From: Bacteroidales bacterium
GTDB lineage: Bacteria; Bacteroidota; Bacteroidia; Bacteroidales; UBA932
Length of the DNA: 48,117 nucleotides
NCBI GenBank assembly: GCA_017447815.1
Contig: JAFSMS010000043.1
Span: forward strand, 1 to 48,117
Direction: 5' to 3'
Shown here: one piece after another, positions 17,924 through 28,100 of the stretch
Position numbering within the stretch: the stretch's first letter is position 1
How the letters are laid out: each line of letters starts with the position of its first letter
Program-made: the position numbers and the translations under genes
Notes under the pieces: model-generated
What the model was told of the DNA's origin: nothing
The model's database searches: none
The model's input: only the letters and a program-made list of their open reading frames with translations

Positions 17924-19111
17924 ATGAAGTACGGAAATTTTTTTGGGGGCGCCCTGGGGGTCCTTGTCGTCCTGCTGGTGGCAGGCTGCGACAAAATGGT
18001 AGAAGGAAAGGAGAATGTGCCGGCCGGACACATCTCCTTGGAAGAGGTGGCGGCCGTGCTGTCCGGAATCTCGCTGGGTCCGGAGCAGATGGCGGAAGTG
18101 CGGGAAGCCACGGGAACATCGGCCGGAAACGGCTATGACGAGGAATACCGGATGAAGGACCTGTTCGCCGCACCGGGCTGCGGGGTCGGGGAGGATGCCG
18201 CCACCAAGGCCGGCTCGTACTCCCGTCCCCTGAGAGACCTTCTCCGGGAGGCGGTCCTGGCGGGACAGACCAAGGCGGCCGCCATGGACCCGGAAGCGTG
18301 GCTCGATTCGCTGGCGGCCTCCGACGTGCAAATCTATTGGCCCTTCTCCGCCTCCTGGGACGGCGAAACCCTGCCGGTCATCACGTACGACCCCGGAGAC
18401 AATGCCGAGGAGAATGAGGGTTTTCTCCTGAAGGCCGACGGAAGCATCGAGAAGGTCCTGGTGGACGAGGAAACGGCCCGGGAACGTCCTGTATGGGTGG
18501 TGAACCGAAACTCCGACGCCGACTACAAATCCCTGGAACTGCAGCGCCGGGAAGACCCTTCCTGGGGGTCGGGCGGGGGAGAGATCATTGTCCATCCCCA
18601 GACCACCAAGGCGACGGACGATGCCCGGACCCTCATCCTGCGCTCATTCAAGGCCAAACGGCAGTTCGACAGTTGGCTCTCCGGAGGTTCGGAATTCTGG
18701 ATCCGCTGCGCCGGCGTGGACGACTATACGGTTTCCACCGAGGCCGAAATGCGCATATACGAGCCCCGGATTACGGATTTCATGATTGTGGTCCGCCGGA
18801 ATCAGGTGGGCGAAGAACTGGATGTGAACACGGTCCTGGTGTCGGACTGGGTAGAGGAGATGGAGAGCGGTGCGCTCATGATTGTGGAGGACGATGGCGG
18901 CACAAGGACAAGCTGGAAGGCCAACGCCGTGGTCAAATACAATTCGAAGGCCTACGGCGTCGAGGTGGAATTCCCTATCAATACCCGTGACGACATTGTC
19001 TGGAGAGGCGCTCTTTCGTACAGTTTCATCGAAAAGGCTCTCAGGAAGGAAAAAGCCGCCGACCGGTGGATCGGGCTGGGCGAAGCGGAAATATTGCTGG
19101 ATTTTATATAG
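17924..19111 (+). CDS. Lipoprotein of unknown function
   Basis: A 395-residue protein with a lipoprotein signal (GALGVLVVLLVAGC, Cys at residue 25). The mature part has an acidic helical segment (about 35-60), a helix-rich part with RPLRDLLREAVLAG (about 100-120), then a beta-rich half with YWPFSASWDGETLPVITYDPGD and repeated V-x-V strands. I know similar uncharacterised Bacteroidetes lipoproteins but no function. The start at 17924 is fixed by the signal peptide. It ends in an 8-base overlap with the convergent U32-family gene. Confidence 0.75.
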   Translation: MKYGNFFGGALGVLVVLLVAGCDKMVEGKENVPAGHISLEEVAAVLSGISLGPEQMAEVREATGTSAGNGYDEEYRMKDLFAAPGCGVGEDAATKAGSYSRPLRDLLREAVLAGQTKAAAMDPEAWLDSLAASDVQIYWPFSASWDGETLPVITYDPGDNAEENEGFLLKADGSIEKVLVDEETARERPVWVVNRNSDADYKSLELQRREDPSWGSGGGEIIVHPQTTKATDDARTLILRSFKAKRQFDSWLSGGSEFWIRCAGVDDYTVSTEAEMRIYEPRITDFMIVVRRNQVGEELDVNTVLVSDWVEEMESGALMIVEDDGGTRTSWKANAVVKYNSKAYGVEVEFPINTRDDIVWRGALSYSFIEKALRKEKAADRWIGLGEAEILLDFI

Positions 19112-20825
19112 GAAGCACCGTCATTTCGCAGGCGGCGCAGTCGAATTCCAGGCGGAGCCGCTGCCTGCCGTTGACGAGGAAAAGCGGTTCGGCCTTTTTG
19201 GCCTTGCCCTGTTTGGGGCACAGGCCGAGTTCGTGGCGGACACAGTATTTGCTGCGCATGAGTTGCCCGCCGGAGGAATAAGTTAGTTGGAAGGCGCTGT
19301 CCTGGGAAGGCGTTCCCCGCTGCAGGGGGAGCGCTTTCACGGGCAGCCGGTCCAGTTGTTCCGCGAGTTGGCGGCGGATTCCGTTGACGGCCGAGGTGGG
19401 GAGGAAAGGGACGGGGCCTTCGATGCTCACGGAGGGCTTCCGAAAGGCGTACAGGCCGCTTTTTTTGGCCAGTTGCTCCTGCAGGGAAAGCAGCATGCGC
19501 TCCGGGTCCCGGGCCGTGTCGGCCGGCAGGGGCTGGCTCATCCGGGCTTCCCGGCCGTCTTCTGACACCGCCGTCGCGGTGAGCCGGCCGTCTTTCAGGG
19601 CCACGTCCAGGCTGACGCTTATTTCCCGACGGGGCTTGTCGGCCTCCAGTTGGCGTTCGAAGGCGGCGCTGATGTTGCGGTACAGCCGCATCCCTTCGCG
19701 CAGTCCGTCCGGCCGGCGGCAGCGGACGGAGAGGCCGTCGCACACATCGGCCCGGAAACCGGTGATACCCCCTTCGGGGTTCACGAAGGCAAAGCCGTCT
19801 CCGTTGGAGAGCCACAGGTCCCCGGACGCCGCCTGGAGGACAAAGCCGTCAGGCCGCAGGCTGCGGACGGTTCCCACGTATTCCCCCATGGATTTGGGGG
19901 CGTCCAGCGAGGCCCATTCTCCGCGTTTTCCGTCCAGGAACAACTGCGTGTAACCGCGGTTGAAGGTTTTGTTCAGGTTCGGTGTGAAGCCGCCCTGTAT
20001 TTTTCCGAAGGAAGCGCGGCAATATTTTTGGGGATACTTCTCCACAAGGGCGTCCAGGGCTTCGGAATAAGCCTTGACCACATTGCGGACATAGGATTCG
20101 CTTTTGAGCCGGCCTTCAATCTTGAAGGAACAGACACCGGCATCGGCCAATTCTTCCAGGCGGTCCAGGAGGTTGAAGTCCTTGAGGGAGAGAAGGGCCT
20201 TGTTCCTGGCCAGCACTTTTCCGGAGGCGTCTTCGAGGTCGTAGAGGCTTCGGCAGGGCTGGGCGCATTCTCCGCGGTTGGCGCTGCGTCCGGTGAGGTA
20301 TTCCGAGAGGTAGCATTGTCCGCTGTACCCCACGCACAGGGCCCCGTGTACGAAACATTCGATTTCCGTGTGGACGGATTGGGCAATGCGCCGGATTTGT
20401 TTCAGGGACAGTTCCCGCTCCAGGACCAGCCGCCCGAAGCCCAGGCTTTCCAGTCCGCGGGCTTTCTCGACGGTTCGGATGGCGCACTGGGTGGAGGCGT
20501 GCATGACGAGGTTTCGGCTCATGCCGAGAACGGCGGGGTCCTGGACGATGAGGGCATCTACGCCGGCCTCTTCCAGGGCGCTGACCATTTCCTGTGCGCG
20601 GGGGCGCTCCTGCTCCTGGAGGAGCGTATTGACGGTGGCGAAGATGCGCACGCCGAAGCGGTGGGCATATTCGCAGAGTTGCCGGATATCCTCGATGCTG
20701 TTTCCGGCGGCGTGCCGGGCGCCGAAGGCCGGTCCGGCAATATAAACGGCATCGGCCCCGCAGTCAATGGCTGCCAGGCCGATGTCTTTTCCTCTGGCTG
20801 GAGCCAGCAGTTCCAGCGCTTTCAA
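19104..20825 (-). CDS. Peptidase U32-family protein (RlhA-like)
   Basis: A 573-residue U32-family protein. The family N-terminus LELLAPARGKDIGLAAIDCGADAVYIAG begins 3 residues after a TTG codon at 20825, which I take as the start; the nearest upstream ATG (20867) lies inside the TPR gene. The U32 core has ECFVHGALCVGYSGQCYLS followed by GECAQPCR, cysteines that in this family can hold an iron-sulfur cluster. Family members thought to be peptidases turn out to include RNA hydroxylation enzymes such as RlhA (23S rRNA C2501) and TrhP (tRNA). The length fits the RlhA branch, but the exact substrate is inferred. The gene starts 4 bases after the TPR gene. Confidence 0.85.
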   Translation of the reverse strand: MKALELLAPARGKDIGLAAIDCGADAVYIAGPAFGARHAAGNSIEDIRQLCEYAHRFGVRIFATVNTLLQEQERPRAQEMVSALEEAGVDALIVQDPAVLGMSRNLVMHASTQCAIRTVEKARGLESLGFGRLVLERELSLKQIRRIAQSVHTEIECFVHGALCVGYSGQCYLSEYLTGRSANRGECAQPCRSLYDLEDASGKVLARNKALLSLKDFNLLDRLEELADAGVCSFKIEGRLKSESYVRNVVKAYSEALDALVEKYPQKYCRASFGKIQGGFTPNLNKTFNRGYTQLFLDGKRGEWASLDAPKSMGEYVGTVRSLRPDGFVLQAASGDLWLSNGDGFAFVNPEGGITGFRADVCDGLSVRCRRPDGLREGMRLYRNISAAFERQLEADKPRREISVSLDVALKDGRLTATAVSEDGREARMSQPLPADTARDPERMLLSLQEQLAKKSGLYAFRKPSVSIEGPVPFLPTSAVNGIRRQLAEQLDRLPVKALPLQRGTPSQDSAFQLTYSSGGQLMRSKYCVRHELGLCPKQGKAKKAEPLFLVNGRQRLRLEFDCAACEMTVLPI

Positions 20826-20829
20826 GGGA

Positions 20830-21753
20830 TTACAGGCTCTTGAGTTGTGCCTCTGCCTGGGCCGCATACTTGCTGCCGGCGAGTTTCTTGTAATACTCTT
20901 TTGCGGTAGCTTTGTCTCCGGCCTTCTGGGCGGTGGCGGCAATGGTGAACTGGATGTCAGCGGCGTCCTTGGCGTTGGGGGAGATTTCCAAGTACTTCTT
21001 GTAGGCTTCGATGGCCTTGGCGCTCTTGCCGCTCTTGGTGTAGGCGCTGGCGATGAGTTTGTAGGCGTTGGCGTTCTCTGAATAACTGTTGGACTTCTCC
21101 AGGGCTTCGATGGCATCGGCACTCTTGCCGGCCTTTACGAGGGCCATGCCTTTCTTGAGGTAGGTGTTGGAGAGGAGTTTGCCGGCCTGCTCTTCACCCA
21201 GTTCGTGAGCCTTGGTGAAGGCGGTGATGGCGTCGTCGGTCTTGCCGCCCTGGAGGAGGGCCTGACCCAGCAGGAGGTTGGCCTGGCCGTCTTCGGGAGT
21301 GAGTTTGAGCACTTCACCGAAGGCGAGGGTTGCCCCTTCAAAGTTCTTTTCCTTGAGCAAGGTGGTACCCTTGCGCATATAGGTATTGGGGATGAGGCTG
21401 CCGGCTTCTTCGATGGCGTCGGCGATGTTGTATTCCGTGGCGACGGATTTGGCCTCGGCGAGGGTTACGAGGGCTTCGTCATAAGCGGCTTCGTTGATCT
21501 GCTCCTTGGCGATGGAGAGGAGGGTGTTCGGAATGATTTCCTTGCACTTGGCAACGAGGTCTGCGGCTTCTTCGCCTTCGCAGGCGGAGGCTTCGGTGAG
21601 CGCAGTCCGGAACTGGGCCAGGGCTTCTGTCTTGTTGGTCTCCAGAGCCTGGGCTCCGGCATTGAATGCGTCAACAGCTGCGTTGAAATCTTGAGCGCTG
21701 GCCACAGTGGCGGCGAGCCCGAGGGCGGCAATTGCTACAAAAAATCTTTTCAT
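20830..21753 (-). CDS. Exported TPR-repeat protein
   Basis: A 307-residue protein with a Sec signal peptide (MKRFFVAIAALGLAATVASAQ). It is followed by helical hairpins of TPR type through most of its length, for example GTTLLKEKNFEGATLAFGEVLKLTPEDGQANLLLGQALLQGGKTDDAITAF and two further copies. TPR arrays bind partner proteins; here the partner is unknown and the location would be periplasmic. I choose the Met at 21753 over the one ten codons upstream because it begins the signal peptide. It is the upstream gene of a pair with the U32-family gene. Confidence 0.88.
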   Translation of the reverse strand: MKRFFVAIAALGLAATVASAQDFNAAVDAFNAGAQALETNKTEALAQFRTALTEASACEGEEAADLVAKCKEIIPNTLLSIAKEQINEAAYDEALVTLAEAKSVATEYNIADAIEEAGSLIPNTYMRKGTTLLKEKNFEGATLAFGEVLKLTPEDGQANLLLGQALLQGGKTDDAITAFTKAHELGEEQAGKLLSNTYLKKGMALVKAGKSADAIEALEKSNSYSENANAYKLIASAYTKSGKSAKAIEAYKKYLEISPNAKDAADIQFTIAATAQKAGDKATAKEYYKKLAGSKYAAQAEAQLKSL

Positions 21754-21796
21754 TGTCTTTTCCTTTATTGTTAAGTTATACATTCTTGGCTCACAA

Positions 21797-21829
21797 ATTG
21801 CAAAAATAGCAAAAATAGTTGTAATTTTG
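21797..21829 (+). promoter_or_regulatory. Probable promoter for the M16-like gene
   Basis: ATTG (21797-21800), 21 bases, then TAATTTTG (21822-21829). The second box matches the consensus fully and the first has one mismatch. It lies 17 bases before the start at 21847. Confidence 0.55.
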
Positions 21830-21846
21830 CACGAAATAGGGTTAAA

Positions 21847-24369
21847 ATGAACTTATCCAAGCTCAAATATCTGTTTCTGACGATATCGGCCCTCTGCTCT
21901 TTTTCAAGAATAGTGCCAGCCCAGACACAATTGCCGTCACTTCCTGTCGATTCTCGCATCCAGAAAGGGACGCTGGGCAGCGGCGTTACGTTTTATATGG
22001 TCACGAACCCCTCCGAGAAGGGGTATGCCGATATTGCCATCGTCCAGCGGGACGAACCCCTCTCCGCCGCCAAGCGGGAAGGGCTGAAGTCGGCCTTCCT
22101 GGGCAGGATGGAAATCGCTCCGGGCCCGGACGGTTTCCTCTCGGATGTGGACGGCTCCACCGTTTACCGTTTCGGCAGGGTGCCTTTTTACCGTCCCGAT
22201 GTGTTGGATTCCACCATGCTGTACACCTTTGCGCTGGTGGCGCAGTCCAAGGCCCAGCAGGCCGTCATCGTGAGCGGTGACATCGACGCGCCGGAACTCA
22301 GGAAGAAGATGGACATTTTTTCCATGTTGGTGCCCCGCATGCTGGTGAAGGAAAACCATCGGCCGGACTATGTGTGGGAGCCTTCGCCGGCGCCGTCCGT
22401 CCAGTTCCACGAAGGGAAGGAAGCGGAAGTCTCCGTCACGTATTCCAGTTCCCGCATTCCTTTTCCGTATATGAACACGGCGCAGGCCCTCGTGACCGAC
22501 CTTTTCGGACTCGAGTTCAAGGTCCTGCTTCAGCACCGGCTGGAACGGAATCTCCGCGAGGCCGGCATCGCCTACGGTGACATCTCTTTCCATGCGCTCC
22601 GCAGTGAAGACTACGGAGGCGACGAGCGTTACACCGTGCGGGTGACGGTGGCTCCGGACCAGCATAACGCCGCCATGCGCGTGATCTCCTTCACCCTGGC
22701 GGAGATGGATTCCCACGGCGTGGCCACCGATGAATTCGTGGAGGCCAAGAAGGTGCTTCTGCCTGCCATCCACCGCAAATCGGAGGGGATTCCGACACCT
22801 TCGGAATATGTCTCCCGCTGCATCGCCAACTTCCTGTACGGGGCCAACATGGCGCCCTATTCCGAGACGCTCCGCCTGTTTGCGCGCAAGAACGTGGCCG
22901 ACAGCACGGAAACCCGCCTGTTCAACAATTTCTCCGGCGCCCTGCTGGACCAACTCGGCAACCTCACGCTGGAATACACGGCGGCTCCGGATTCGCTGGA
23001 CAAGGATCAGGAACTCTTCTATTATAATCTCTCGTACCTTTACGGCTCGGTCATTCCCAGCGGGAACGATTATAGTTGGCGCGGGGCCGACACGCTGGGC
23101 TTCCATGCCGCCAGTTCCAAAGTCAAGATCAGGAGTGAGAAAAAAGAGCCTGTTACCGGCTCCACGCTCTGGACCTTCTCCAACGGGATGCGGGTGTGCT
23201 ACAAGGAGGTTCGCGGCAGCGGAATCTTCCACTATGCCCTTCAACTGAACGGCGGCCTGTCGCAGATTGAGGGTATCCGGGAAGGAGAGGGCGGATATAT
23301 CGGAGAATTGCTGCCCCTTTACGATGCGGCAGGGCTCCGTGCCTGGCATTTCCGCGAAGTGCTGGAGGCGGCGGGTATCAGCATGGACGCCCGGGTGGAC
23401 CTGAACGGCATGTCCATCCAGGGAGCGGCCCCTTCCCAGCAGTTCCCGCTGCTTCTGAAAGCCCTGCTGGAACTGGCCAACAACCGGACGCCCAACCGGA
23501 GTGAATTCGACGCCTATTGCCGCCGGGAGGGCGTGCGCGGGGTAAGCGTGCAAACCGAACTCGAAAAACGCCTTACGCCGGATTACAGTTTCGCCACCCG
23601 GAAAGACCCTTCCGTCCTGGGCCCCGAAACCTGGGAAAAGGCCGAGAAATACTTCGCCGCCCGTTTCTCCCGCATGAACGACGGCATCCTGATCATTGCC
23701 GGAGACTTGGAAACCGACGTGGTCAAGAGAATGCTGTGCCGCTATCTGGGCGGTTTCCGGGTGCTCAAAGGCACCACCCCCAGAAAGCAGGTCGATTACC
23801 GTCCCCGCAGCGGAACGGTCACCTTCATGGAAGAAGGAGGCCCTGAGCCGGGCATCCATATCCTCATGGATGCGGAGTATGCCATCACTTCCGACCATTA
23901 CTACACGGCCCGTATCGGCGCCGAGGCGCTTCGCCAGGAACTGGTCCGTCAACTTGCCGGCTACGGTTTCACCTGCGATGTGCGCGTGAGCGAGCAGCCG
24001 CAGCCGCAGGAGCGGTTCCAACTGTGGATAACCTGCCTTCCCGCTTCGCTTCAGGGGCTTCCGGCCGATGTGCAGGACGTATCGGCCGAAAGGGCCCTTT
24101 CCGCCGTGCGGAAGGCCATCCGGGAGGTGTCCAAGCGGGAGATCGCCCCGGCCGACCTGGCGCTCTGGAAGGCCCGGCTGGAGGGCGATGTGCGCAGCAA
24201 AGTGGCCAGCCCGTCAGGCTTTGTGCAAACGCTCTTCAACAGGTATGCCTTGAACAAGGATGTAACCAGCCGTTTCCATGAAAGCATTTCCGGAATCACG
24301 CAGGACAAAGTGAAGGCATTCCTCGGGACCATTGCAGCCGGCGGATGCATTGAATATGTCGTTTTATGA
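21847..24369 (+). CDS. M16 (insulinase)-family protein lacking the zinc motif
   Basis: An 840-residue exported protein with a signal peptide (about residues 1-27). Its opening, RIQKGTLGSGVTFYMVTNPSEKGYADIAIVQ, is the usual start of an M16 peptidase, and the later halves show M16 features (GSTLWTFSNGMRVCYKE, then LNGGLSQIEG, and DGILIIAGDLETDVVKRML). The HxxEH zinc-binding motif that should follow the N-terminal strands is absent: where it belongs the protein reads DEPLSAAKREGL. Related Bacteroidetes proteins also lack it. It is therefore probably a non-catalytic M16 protein, a chaperone-like or partner subunit by analogy with other inactive M16 subunits. It overlaps DUF3109 by 4 bases. Confidence 0.85.
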   Translation: MNLSKLKYLFLTISALCSFSRIVPAQTQLPSLPVDSRIQKGTLGSGVTFYMVTNPSEKGYADIAIVQRDEPLSAAKREGLKSAFLGRMEIAPGPDGFLSDVDGSTVYRFGRVPFYRPDVLDSTMLYTFALVAQSKAQQAVIVSGDIDAPELRKKMDIFSMLVPRMLVKENHRPDYVWEPSPAPSVQFHEGKEAEVSVTYSSSRIPFPYMNTAQALVTDLFGLEFKVLLQHRLERNLREAGIAYGDISFHALRSEDYGGDERYTVRVTVAPDQHNAAMRVISFTLAEMDSHGVATDEFVEAKKVLLPAIHRKSEGIPTPSEYVSRCIANFLYGANMAPYSETLRLFARKNVADSTETRLFNNFSGALLDQLGNLTLEYTAAPDSLDKDQELFYYNLSYLYGSVIPSGNDYSWRGADTLGFHAASSKVKIRSEKKEPVTGSTLWTFSNGMRVCYKEVRGSGIFHYALQLNGGLSQIEGIREGEGGYIGELLPLYDAAGLRAWHFREVLEAAGISMDARVDLNGMSIQGAAPSQQFPLLLKALLELANNRTPNRSEFDAYCRREGVRGVSVQTELEKRLTPDYSFATRKDPSVLGPETWEKAEKYFAARFSRMNDGILIIAGDLETDVVKRMLCRYLGGFRVLKGTTPRKQVDYRPRSGTVTFMEEGGPEPGIHILMDAEYAITSDHYYTARIGAEALRQELVRQLAGYGFTCDVRVSEQPQPQERFQLWITCLPASLQGLPADVQDVSAERALSAVRKAIREVSKREIAPADLALWKARLEGDVRSKVASPSGFVQTLFNRYALNKDVTSRFHESISGITQDKVKAFLGTIAAGGCIEYVVL

Positions 24370-24962
24370 GCAGGAATTCGGCATTCGGAACCCTTATCGA
24401 GATAGGTGACATCCTGGTTTCCGAGGATGTGGTCTTGGAATATTTCGCCTGTGACTATGCGGTCTGCAAGGGGAAGTGCTGCATCATCGGCGACAGCGGC
24501 GCGCCCCTGAAAGAAGAGGAACTGGAGCCCATCGAGGCCAATTACAAGGCATTCAGCCCCCTCATGCGGGCCGAGGGACGGGCCGCAGTAGCGGCCAAGG
24601 GTTTTTTCGAGATCGACCGTGACGGCGACCTGGTGACCCCGCTGGTGCCCGGAAGCGAGGAATGCGCCTATTGCCTTTTCGAGGGCGACAACTGCTTCTG
24701 CGCCATCGAACGCCAGTTCTGCAAAGGGCTGTCCTCATTCAAAAAGCCCATCTCCTGCTCCCTGTACCCCATCCGCGTAGTCGAATTGGGCGGGGGCCGA
24801 TTGGGCCTGAACCTCCATCGCTGGCATATCTGCAAGGAGGCCTATGAAAAAGGGCGCCGCGAAGGAATCCGGGTGTACCAGTTCCTCCGCGGGCCGCTCA
24901 CGGATGCCTTTGGCGAGGAGTTTTATTCGGCCTTGTCGGCCGCTGCCGGAATTGTTCGTTAA
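24366..24962 (+). CDS. DUF3109 cysteine-rich protein
   Basis: A 198-residue protein of the DUF3109 family, common in Bacteroidetes and of unknown function. It has many conserved cysteines: FACDYAVCKGKCCI near residues 28-40, then EECAYCLFEGDNCFCAIERQFC (about 97-118) and SCSLYPIRV. The pattern suggests a metal or iron-sulfur site and resembles YkgJ-type zinc/iron chelating proteins. It overlaps the M16-like gene by 4 bases. Its last ~33 codons are repeated, diverged, at 40077-40174, which marks the far end of the accessory block. Confidence 0.88.
   Translation: MSRNSAFGTLIEIGDILVSEDVVLEYFACDYAVCKGKCCIIGDSGAPLKEEELEPIEANYKAFSPLMRAEGRAAVAAKGFFEIDRDGDLVTPLVPGSEECAYCLFEGDNCFCAIERQFCKGLSSFKKPISCSLYPIRVVELGGGRLGLNLHRWHICKEAYEKGRREGIRVYQFLRGPLTDAFGEEFYSALSAAAGIVR
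24853..24950 (+). repeat. Left copy of the flanking direct repeat
   Basis: Ninety-eight bases at the 3' end of DUF3109 that recur at 40077-40174, ungapped, with about 17 mismatches (roughly 82% identity). On the minus strand the left copy still spells the end of the DUF2007 gene (codons for ADKAE and a stop at 24923-24925), although the rest of that gene is only on the right. The repeat is therefore a copy of the convergent DUF3109/DUF2007 3' junction. Confidence 0.85.
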
Positions 24963-25053
24963 TTCCTTCCTCTCCCCGGCCTTGGTCCACTAAAGTCACA
25001 AAATAGTATTTTTCCTCTTTTTCCTATTTTGATTCCTATTTGCGTTCTGATTT

Positions 25054-25083
25054 TTTTCGGAATTCCTTCCGGCGTTCCGAAAA
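25054..25083 (+). terminator. Inverted repeat after DUF3109, possible terminator
   Basis: TTTTCGGAA (25054-25062) and TTCCGAAAA (25075-25083) pair perfectly around 12 bases, in the 195-base gap between DUF3109 and the RHS gene. There is a T-run on one side and an A-run on the other. The rest of the gap shows no gene and no convincing promoter for the RHS gene. Confidence 0.4.
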
Positions 25084-25157
25084 GGGGCGTTTGATTGTTG
25101 TTCCGAAACTCTTGAGATACCTTCGTTCCGGAGGGAAAAAACACCCTCTGGAAAACA

Positions 25158-28100
25158 ATGAAAAACTATTTCAAGAAAATCCTGGTAGCCACGGTGCTAG
25201 GCATCGTGTCATCAGGTCTCCGGGCCCAAAGCCTGGAGCCGTACAACCCTTATTCCTCCGTTTCTCCTTCCGTAGAGACTTATTCGATGACGAAGTTCGG
25301 AGGGCTTTCTCCTTCGCTCTATACCGGAGCGATGACGTACTCTGTTCCTATTTTCACCTATTCGGATCCGGACTTCACCCTGCCGATAAGCCTGGAGTAC
25401 AATTTCGACGGGTTCCGCCCTTCGCAGCACTCCGGAACAATCGGATATGGATGGCATCTCGAATGCGGTGGCGCCATCACGCGGGAGGTGCGCGGACTTG
25501 CCGATGATGATGTTTACTACGGCCCCGCCGACAGACCTCAGTACGGTTATTGGTGGTCTGTCCAGGATGGCTTTTCTTCCGTGTCTGACACTTTTGACTC
25601 CGATGCCTATTGGGGAACCTTCTGCAATACCATGAGTACGCCCACTCCGACTCCGGAGATGGCTCGGAAAATCAACCCTTTCAGTCAAATCCCCATTCAA
25701 ATTAATGCTCAGATTCAAAATGGGACACTTGTCATTCTAGATAATAAATGTTATGATATGGTTCCAGACATCTACCATTTCAGTTTCCTGGGCCATCACG
25801 GGGATTTCATGCTGATGTCCGACGGGTCATTCAGGGTTTTCAACTCTGACCTGTCTTCAGGAGAAGTTGACATTGAGTTCCTTGCCCCGACGGGAATCCG
25901 TTACCCGGGCTATATCAACACCCCGGGGTTCGTCATTACTCTGGGCGATGGGATGAAATACACTTTCGGAGGTTCGGTCGCAGGAATCGAGTATAGCAGC
26001 TCTTACAACACCGCCAGCCAGTCAACATCTTCTCTCTCCGGATCGGCCACCGCATTCCGCCTTGTCAGGATAGAAGCGCCAAACGGGCGGTACATCAACC
26101 TGAATTATTCTTATAACAAGCAGGCAAGCCACAGACCGGAACTGTATTATTCCCTGGCCTATAGTGACGGATTCACCCAGGCATCCCAGCAGTACCAGGC
26201 CTATAACTCCGTGTATTTCTCCGTTTTGGAGTCCATTTCCGTAGGGACCAGACAGGTGGTATCATTCAGCTATTCGGCAAAGACCAGCGATGAGAATGCT
26301 TCCACCTGGTTTGATTCAGCCTATGCCGAGGCCCCTACTACTCCATCCGGCATAAACAAGGCTGCATCCAGTTTGATGCTCACCGGTATAACTGTTACCA
26401 ATGAAGATAACGATACCGTAGAAAACGCGGTCTTCACCCAATCATTTGCGTCATCGGGAACGCCCAAGATGTTCCTGGACACAGTCACTACTATGCATGG
26501 AGGGAAGCACTCGTTTGACTATAATGTGTCCGGTGTTTACTTTCCGCATAACGATACCCGCAGCACGGATCACTGGGGGTGGTGGAACGGACAGACCGCC
26601 CAGGATATCAGGAATATCGTCACTTTCAGCGGAAGCCGGTACAACCAGATTAGTGGTAACTCCAAAAATCCTTCATTCAACAAGTCTTACGCAGGAGCAC
26701 TTACCAAGATTACCTATCCGACTGGCGGGACGACCTCAATAGAATACGAAGGAAACGAGGCTGAGGAATGCCTCGATGAGGAAGGAGTGATTTACACTCC
26801 GAATTCCGGTTCTTTCGCAGTTGGCGGTGTGCGGGTCAAGAAGCTTTTGGATAAGGAATCAACTACTGCGACCGCAAAGGAAACCACCTATACCTATGAT
26901 GACGGTTTTCTTTTTCACATGCCAAGATATTGCATGCAGGTTCCCATCTCCTATATTTGTCTGATTACCGGGAACACGTCTTCCATTTCTTTCACCGCGA
27001 CAGCATATAATAGCGACAGCAACTACAGCGTATGCCGGGACGGCATAATCGGCTATGGAACAGTTACTTCAACGAGTCCCGATGGCTCGAAGACGGTAAC
27101 ACTGTTCAGTTCATATTCCGGCACCAACGCCGATTCTTACCAGGACGGTGGAACATATGATCTCATAACTAAAAGAGGCGTTATAAGCCATAACGACTTG
27201 ATTGACTGCGGTAGTGAAACCGGTGGTGGCGTATATATCGCCATGCCCATCTCGGACAGGAAGAACATGAGAGGCCTGCCGCTTACCGTCAGCGTGTACC
27301 ACTCCAACAATTCCTTGAGAAAAAAGACGGAATACACTTATTCAAGCGACGTGGTCGGATTGAATTGGATTTACTACAACAATCTGGACTCCTTTGTCCG
27401 GACCCCGTGGGAGTGCAAAAGCCCCCTTCTTCTCACCGAGACCGTCAAGGATTATACAAGCGACGGCACTTATCGTACAACCGTTCACTCCTTTGAAAGA
27501 AACACTTCCGGTCAGGTAATAAAGGAGACTTTCAGCAGTTCGAACTGCCCTGGAGATGTGATCAAGTTGTACAGGAAATACTATCATGAGTCTGGAGAGT
27601 CTGGTGCGTCAGCAGCACTAAAAGGAGCCATCCATTCGATAGCCCGGACCAGGACCTCCGGCGGGACCGAGTATCTGACGGATGGAGAAAAATACGCCTA
27701 TTCTTCGCCATCCGTACACATCAAGCCGTCATCTGTAACAAACTACGCCTTCAATACGCCACTAGGAATTTCTTCTTCCAGTTCTGCCCTGAATGCCATA
27801 ACCCAGGGGACGGCCACCGTAACAAACTTCCAGTACAGCACTTCGACATACTATTTGACCAGGATTGATCGCCCCGGCGGCGGTTGGACAACTTGTTCTT
27901 GGAACGGTACACATCTGGTGTCCCGTACTGACAATGCTTCGGGGAATGTCACATCTTTTACCTGGAAGGATCTTGTCGGTCTCTCCAGCGTGACATATCC
28001 TTCCGGTATGTCTGAAACATATCAGTACGACTCCAACAACAGATTGTACAGGATTCTCGATTCGGATGGCAACCCTGTCACGCAATACCAGTATAATCTT

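Noticed and set aside
20826-21122. Longer U32-family frame reaching into the TPR gene
   Set aside because: The added residues are a shadow of the TPR coding sequence; the conserved family start follows directly after the TTG at 20825.
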